Shown here: positions 6,557 to 8,934 of the stretch, piece after piece
Position numbering within the stretch: position 1 is the stretch's first letter
How the letters are laid out: every line of letters begins with the position of its first letter
Source of the DNA: an uncultured Oscillibacter sp.
Lineage (GTDB): Bacteria; Bacillota; Clostridia; Oscillospirales; Oscillospiraceae
NCBI GenBank assembly: GCA_946494635.1
Contig: CAMMCS010000078.1
Coordinates: forward strand, 1-8,934
Length of the DNA stretch: 8,934 bases
Direction of reading: 5' to 3'
Position numbers and translations under genes: made by a program
The notes under the pieces: model-generated
The model's database searches: none
Told to the model about the DNA's origin: nothing
The model's input: only the letters and a program-made list of their open reading frames with translations

Positions 6557-6559
6557 TTT

Positions 6560-6590
6560 TCCTAACTCGACAGGTTTTCTTCCTAACTCG
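6560..6590 (-). promoter_or_regulatory. Pair of 10-bp direct repeats with 21-bp period (LytTR-like boxes)
   Basis: CGAGTTAGGA occurs twice on the minus strand (6560-6569 and 6581-6590), start-to-start 21 bp, two helical turns. LytTR response regulators such as AgrA and ComE bind 9-bp direct repeats at this period with a GTT core. CGAGTTAGG agrees with the published LytTR pattern [TA][AC][CA]GTTN[AG][TG] at seven of nine positions. Candidate -10 elements lie on both sides. Confidence 0.4.
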
Positions 6591-6625
6591 CTACCCCAGG
6601 GAGGTGTCCTTTTGGCGGAGCGCTG

Positions 6626-6634
6626 TGGCATAAT
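6626..6634 (+). promoter_or_regulatory. Candidate extended -10 promoter of the GLUG-protein gene
   Basis: TGG followed at once by CATAAT fits an extended -10 element, which needs little -35 contact; no good -35 is present. It would start transcription near 6641, giving a leader of about 100 nt with two hairpins. Confidence 0.35.
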
Positions 6635-6656
6635 AGAGAAGAACATAACATGATTT

Positions 6657-6695
6657 GGCAAGAGGATACCCTCTTGCCCCGACGGGCAGAGCCCG
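6657..6695 (+). other. Two tandem stem-loops in the leader of the GLUG-protein gene
   Basis: GGCAAGAGG and CCTCTTGCC form a perfect 9-bp stem with an ATAC loop (6657-6678). It is followed by CGGGC and GCCCG around a 3-nt loop (6683-6695). No T-run follows, so these are leader structures rather than terminators. They do not match a riboswitch class I know. Confidence 0.5.
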
Positions 6696-6730
6696 GCGGA
6701 GTGAAGTCTCTCTGACGGAGGTAAACAGAA

Positions 6731-6735
6731 GGAGG
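6731..6735 (+). promoter_or_regulatory. Ribosome binding site of the GLUG-protein gene
   Basis: GGAGG lies 6 nt before the ATG at 6742 and decides the start; a similar GGAGGT 14-15 nt further upstream has no start codon at a suitable distance. The upstream TTG at 6655 is rejected because this site and the signal peptide both point to 6742. Confidence 0.8.
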
Positions 6736-6741
6736 CGCTTT

Positions 6742-7749
6742 ATGAAAAGACTACGGAAGCTTGGGAGCATCCTGACGACCCTGGCCCTCTGCCTCACCCT
6801 GCTGCCCACATCGGCCTTGGCTGCGGGCGGCGGCACGATTGAAATAGGCTCGGCGGAGCAGCTTGCGGCAATAGGTATTGATACGGCGAACTACCCATTG
6901 GACGGCAACTACATCCTCACTGCCGACATCGACCTGGAGGGCAGCGCGGACAACCCATGGACGCCCATCGGCTCCTATGAGACCCCCTTCACCGGCACCT
7001 TCGACGGGCAGGGGCACACCATCAGGGGGCTGTATATCACGGGAAATTTTGACGATACCGGTCTCTTCGGCCGGGTCGGAGCGCTCAGGGGATCAACCAG
7101 CTCCGTAAAAAATCTGACTCTCTACGGCACCGTGACGTCAACCTACGGCGGGAATACAACAAGTAATTGGAATATAAATATAGGCGGCCTGGCAGGCACA
7201 ATGTCCGGCTCAATCCAAAACTGTGCTGTCCATGTGGACATCAGCCATACTACTGCATTTACATCTGGCTTCACGGGCTACATCGGCGGCCTGGTGGGAA
7301 ATTTTATGGATGGCACCATCGAAAACTGCTACAGCACCGGCCAGATTTCCGGCAGCAGCTCTGGTGAGGCCTTTCCGATGGCACGCTACGATATCGGCGG
7401 CATTGCAGGAACTTCATCTACAGGCAACGCAATAACCAATTGTTATAATACAGGAGCTGTTACCGGCAATTTAACGAATAACAGTAGTTCTGCGAAAACC
7501 TATGTTTACACTGGAGGCGTGGTGGGAAACAACTCCGGCGAACTGAGCAAGTGCTACAATAATACCATTGGCGCCTTTAGAAGGATTGATCCGCAGAGAC
7601 TGGAGATGCGTCAGATCCCGGAGCGGGGAGAGGTCCAGTGGGTCATAGACGGGCAGTTCCCCGTTAATCGTAAATACTTGAAGATTCGGGATGGAGGCGA
7701 GCGCGGAGAAATCAGGGACTGTGTAGCTGTCGGAAAGCGTAATATATAG
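6742..7749 (+). CDS. Secreted GLUG-repeat protein, truncated and fused to antisense kinase sequence
   Basis: Exported surface or secreted protein of unknown role; GLUG repeats occur in adhesin-like and IgA-protease-like proteins. The start is set by GGAGG and followed by a clear signal peptide: basic MKRLRK, a hydrophobic core, and a cleavage region near SALAA (about residue 28). Then come ADIDLEG and a GTFDGQGHTIRGLYI motif (85-99), which typically introduce GLUG repeats. Four repeats follow: IGGLAG...QNC (147-161), IGGLVG...ENCYSTG (181-200), IGGIAG...NCYNTG (218-238) and TGGVVGNNSGELSKCYN (257-273). From about residue 276 (7567) the frame reads FRRIDPQRLEMRQIPERGE, charged and unlike the repeats. 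This part lies exactly opposite the C-terminal coding sequence of the kinase gene. The last 60 residues are therefore antisense of another gene, and the natural C-terminus (more repeats, perhaps an anchor) is missing. Family assignment of the first 275 residues is firm. Confidence 0.85.
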   Translation: MKRLRKLGSILTTLALCLTLLPTSALAAGGGTIEIGSAEQLAAIGIDTANYPLDGNYILTADIDLEGSADNPWTPIGSYETPFTGTFDGQGHTIRGLYITGNFDDTGLFGRVGALRGSTSSVKNLTLYGTVTSTYGGNTTSNWNINIGGLAGTMSGSIQNCAVHVDISHTTAFTSGFTGYIGGLVGNFMDGTIENCYSTGQISGSSSGEAFPMARYDIGGIAGTSSTGNAITNCYNTGAVTGNLTNNSSSAKTYVYTGGVVGNNSGELSKCYNNTIGAFRRIDPQRLEMRQIPERGEVQWVIDGQFPVNRKYLKIRDGGERGEIRDCVAVGKRNI

Positions 7750-8934
7750 CTCCACCAGGTTGACCATGTACCCCAGTTGGTCCAAATCTTCCTGACTCAG
7801 AGGGGCGTCCATTCCAATTTCCAGATGCCGCTCATCAGTACTGTACTCCTGTCCGGCAATGGTGACGGAAGGAACCTCCGCCTGAATCAGGGGAGGCAGA
7901 TCATCGCTGACATCTCCGCCGCTTTCACTTCCACCGTCCCCTCCGCCGAACAGAGAACCCAGTGCAAAAACGACCACCACTGCTACGGCGATGGCGGCGA
8001 TGAGGGCGGGCTTGATCTTTTTCTTCTCCGGGGCCGGGGCAGGAGCCGCTCCGCCGGAGACGGGCACCTCCACCACCTGCTGGTTTTCAATGGCGTCCAG
8101 GAACTCCTGGGCGTTCTGAAACCGGTCCTCCGGCTGGACCGCGAGACCTTTCAGGATGGCCTTATCCAGATACTCCGGAATCTCGATGCTGCACTGGGAG
8201 ATGGGCACCAGGGTGTCCTCGTCCATCCGTTCCAGGGACTCCGGCGGCAAAAAGCCGGTGATGGCGGCGTAGAAGCAGGCCGCGCAGGAGTACACGTCGG
8301 TAAACGGCCCCTGGCGGCTCCGGCGGATGTACTGCTCCTTGGGCGCGTAACCCACTTTCAGAATGACGTCCAAACTCTTGGACTTGTCGCCGATGGAGTA
8401 CCGGGCTGAACCGAAGTCCAGCAGCTTCACCATGCCGTCCTTGGTGATGTAGATGTTGTCCGGGGTCACGTCCCGGTGGATAAAGCCCTCCGCATGGACG
8501 GCGGTCAGGGCCCGCAGCACCGGGATCATCACGTTGAGGGTCTCTTCAACTGAGATTTTGCCTCCATGGTTGGCAATGTACGTTTTGAAGGAGATGCCCT
8601 CGATGTAGTCCATGACGAAGTACGACGTGTCGTTTTCGTCAAAGTAGCTGGACACACCGGCGATGTTGGGGTTGCCGATGAACTTCGCCAGGGTCCGGGC
8701 CTCCTCCTGGAACCGCTCGGCGCCGTAGGTGAACTCCTCACTGCGGGTCTCCATCATGACGGAGACCGTGGTGCCGCCTACGCGGGTGGCGATCTCGCCG
8801 GGCATGAACTCCTTGATGGCTACCTTGGCATTCAGCTGGGTATCCAGGGCCAGGTAGGTGATGCCGAAACCGCCCTGGCCCAGCACCCGGCCCACAATGT
8901 AGCGGTCATTCAGCACCGTCCCGGCCCGCAGGGC
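7471..8934 (-). CDS. Membrane-anchored Ser/Thr protein kinase, 5' end outside window and 3' end chimeric
   Basis: Phosphorylates protein Ser/Thr in the cytosol and carries an external C-terminal domain. Reading is open to the window edge (ALRAGTVLNDRYIVG), so the start is outside; the GTG at 8916 is internal. Numbering from that GTG: P-loop GQGGFG (13-18), VAIKEF with ATP-binding Lys35, HRDVTPDN (147-154), DFG (167-169), APKEQY (191-196), DVYS (207-210) and a conserved Arg in PEDRF (262-266). The Lys normally two residues after HRD is Thr151. A proline-rich linker and lysine cluster (about 288-302) precede one membrane helix (ALIAAIAVAVVVVFALGSLF, 304-323). Next come a Gly/Ser/Asp-rich stretch and an extracellular domain with leucine-rich-like turns (LVELYITLSDS; IPNLQVFTINGEL; LTHLQSLRINPS). 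After S446 the last 35 residues are antisense of the GLUG-protein gene, so the leucine-rich domain is cut short. Kinase assignment is firm; its signal and targets are unknown. Confidence 0.88.
   Translation of the reverse strand, partial: ALRAGTVLNDRYIVGRVLGQGGFGITYLALDTQLNAKVAIKEFMPGEIATRVGGTTVSVMMETRSEEFTYGAERFQEEARTLAKFIGNPNIAGVSSYFDENDTSYFVMDYIEGISFKTYIANHGGKISVEETLNVMIPVLRALTAVHAEGFIHRDVTPDNIYITKDGMVKLLDFGSARYSIGDKSKSLDVILKVGYAPKEQYIRRSRQGPFTDVYSCAACFYAAITGFLPPESLERMDEDTLVPISQCSIEIPEYLDKAILKGLAVQPEDRFQNAQEFLDAIENQQVVEVPVSGGAAPAPAPEKKKIKPALIAAIAVAVVVVFALGSLFGGGDGGSESGGDVSDDLPPLIQAEVPSVTIAGQEYSTDERHLEIGMDAPLSQEDLDQLGYMVNLVELYITLSDSYTVPDFSALASIPNLQVFTINGELPVYDPLDLSPLRDLTHLQSLRINPSKGANGIIVALAQFAGVVSHHASSVNIGFRRTTVIR

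Larger units (their letters stand above)
6242..6650. other. Gene-free region between att core and secreted-protein gene
   Basis: No coding region is supported. It contains a stem CAGGC/GCCTG near 6281-6298, the right arm-type repeat, a perfect CCTCCGGAGG palindrome near 6442-6451, an A/T-rich patch with a TTTTCTA/TAGAAAA inverted repeat (about 6517-6538), and a pair of direct repeats with nearby -10 elements. The short minus-strand frame across 6372-6557 has no ribosome site or family-like residues. Confidence 0.5.

Noticed and set aside
6372..6557. 61-codon minus-strand frame in the gap before the GLUG gene
   Set aside because: No ribosome site, no signal or domain, and it overlaps the att arm repeat and the candidate promoter.
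6655..6741. Upstream TTG start for the GLUG protein
   Set aside because: It would place 29 charged residues before the signal peptide and lies within the leader hairpins; GGAGG and ATG at 6742 fit better.
1..8934. CRISPR array, insertion sequence ends or origin of replication
   Set aside because: No regularly spaced repeats, transposase genes with terminal inverted repeats, or DnaA-box clusters were seen.

Overview
The window looks like chromosomal DNA of a GC-rich anaerobic Clostridia, probably an Oscillospiraceae-type gut bacterium. This is inferred from the tyrosine integrase type, the GLUG-repeat secreted protein, the PrpR_N/sigma-54 regulator and the codon usage; no species can be named from the sequence.

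Positions 1-4830 hold a carboxylic-acid utilisation module, all on the minus strand. From upstream to downstream these are a sigma-54 enhancer-binding regulator (PrpR_N + PAS + AAA+ + Fis-type HTH, 2608-4527), an intergenic control region (2288-2607), an IT-superfamily/MatC-like permease (1034-2287) and a family III CoA-transferase that runs off the left edge (1-962). The control region carries two terminator-like hairpins after the regulator, seven TGTC/GACA half-sites in 64 bp, a near-perfect -24/-12 promoter (2388-2404) and a perfect 26-bp palindrome in the permease leader. The likely logic is that the regulator senses a small organic acid or its metabolite, binds the half-site cluster and fires the -24/-12 promoter. 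The permease then imports the acid and the CoA-transferase activates it. The substrate is not determined.

Positions 4840-6380 are the remains of an integrative element. A tyrosine recombinase keeps its whole catalytic set but has a frameshift near its N-terminus and no convincing start. Downstream lies the 3' half of an initiator tRNA-fMet gene (6196-6240, minus) with its terminator, cut at the anticodon loop. A 21-bp motif (17/21 identical) flanks this core on both sides (6088-6108 and 6354-6374). That is the layout of an unrecombined attP site rather than of attL or attR.

Positions 6400-6741 contain no convincing gene. They hold a pair of 10-bp direct repeats with a 21-bp period, resembling LytTR-type response-regulator boxes. 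A good -10 lies on each side, and there is a structured leader before the next gene.

Positions 6742-8934 hold two convergent genes that run into each other's antisense strand. One is a secreted GLUG-repeat protein (plus), the other a membrane-anchored Ser/Thr kinase with an extracellular leucine-rich-like domain (minus, 5' end outside the window). Both lose family-like sequence at the same point, about 7561-7585, so a tail-to-tail rearrangement (or an assembly join) has replaced both natural C-termini.
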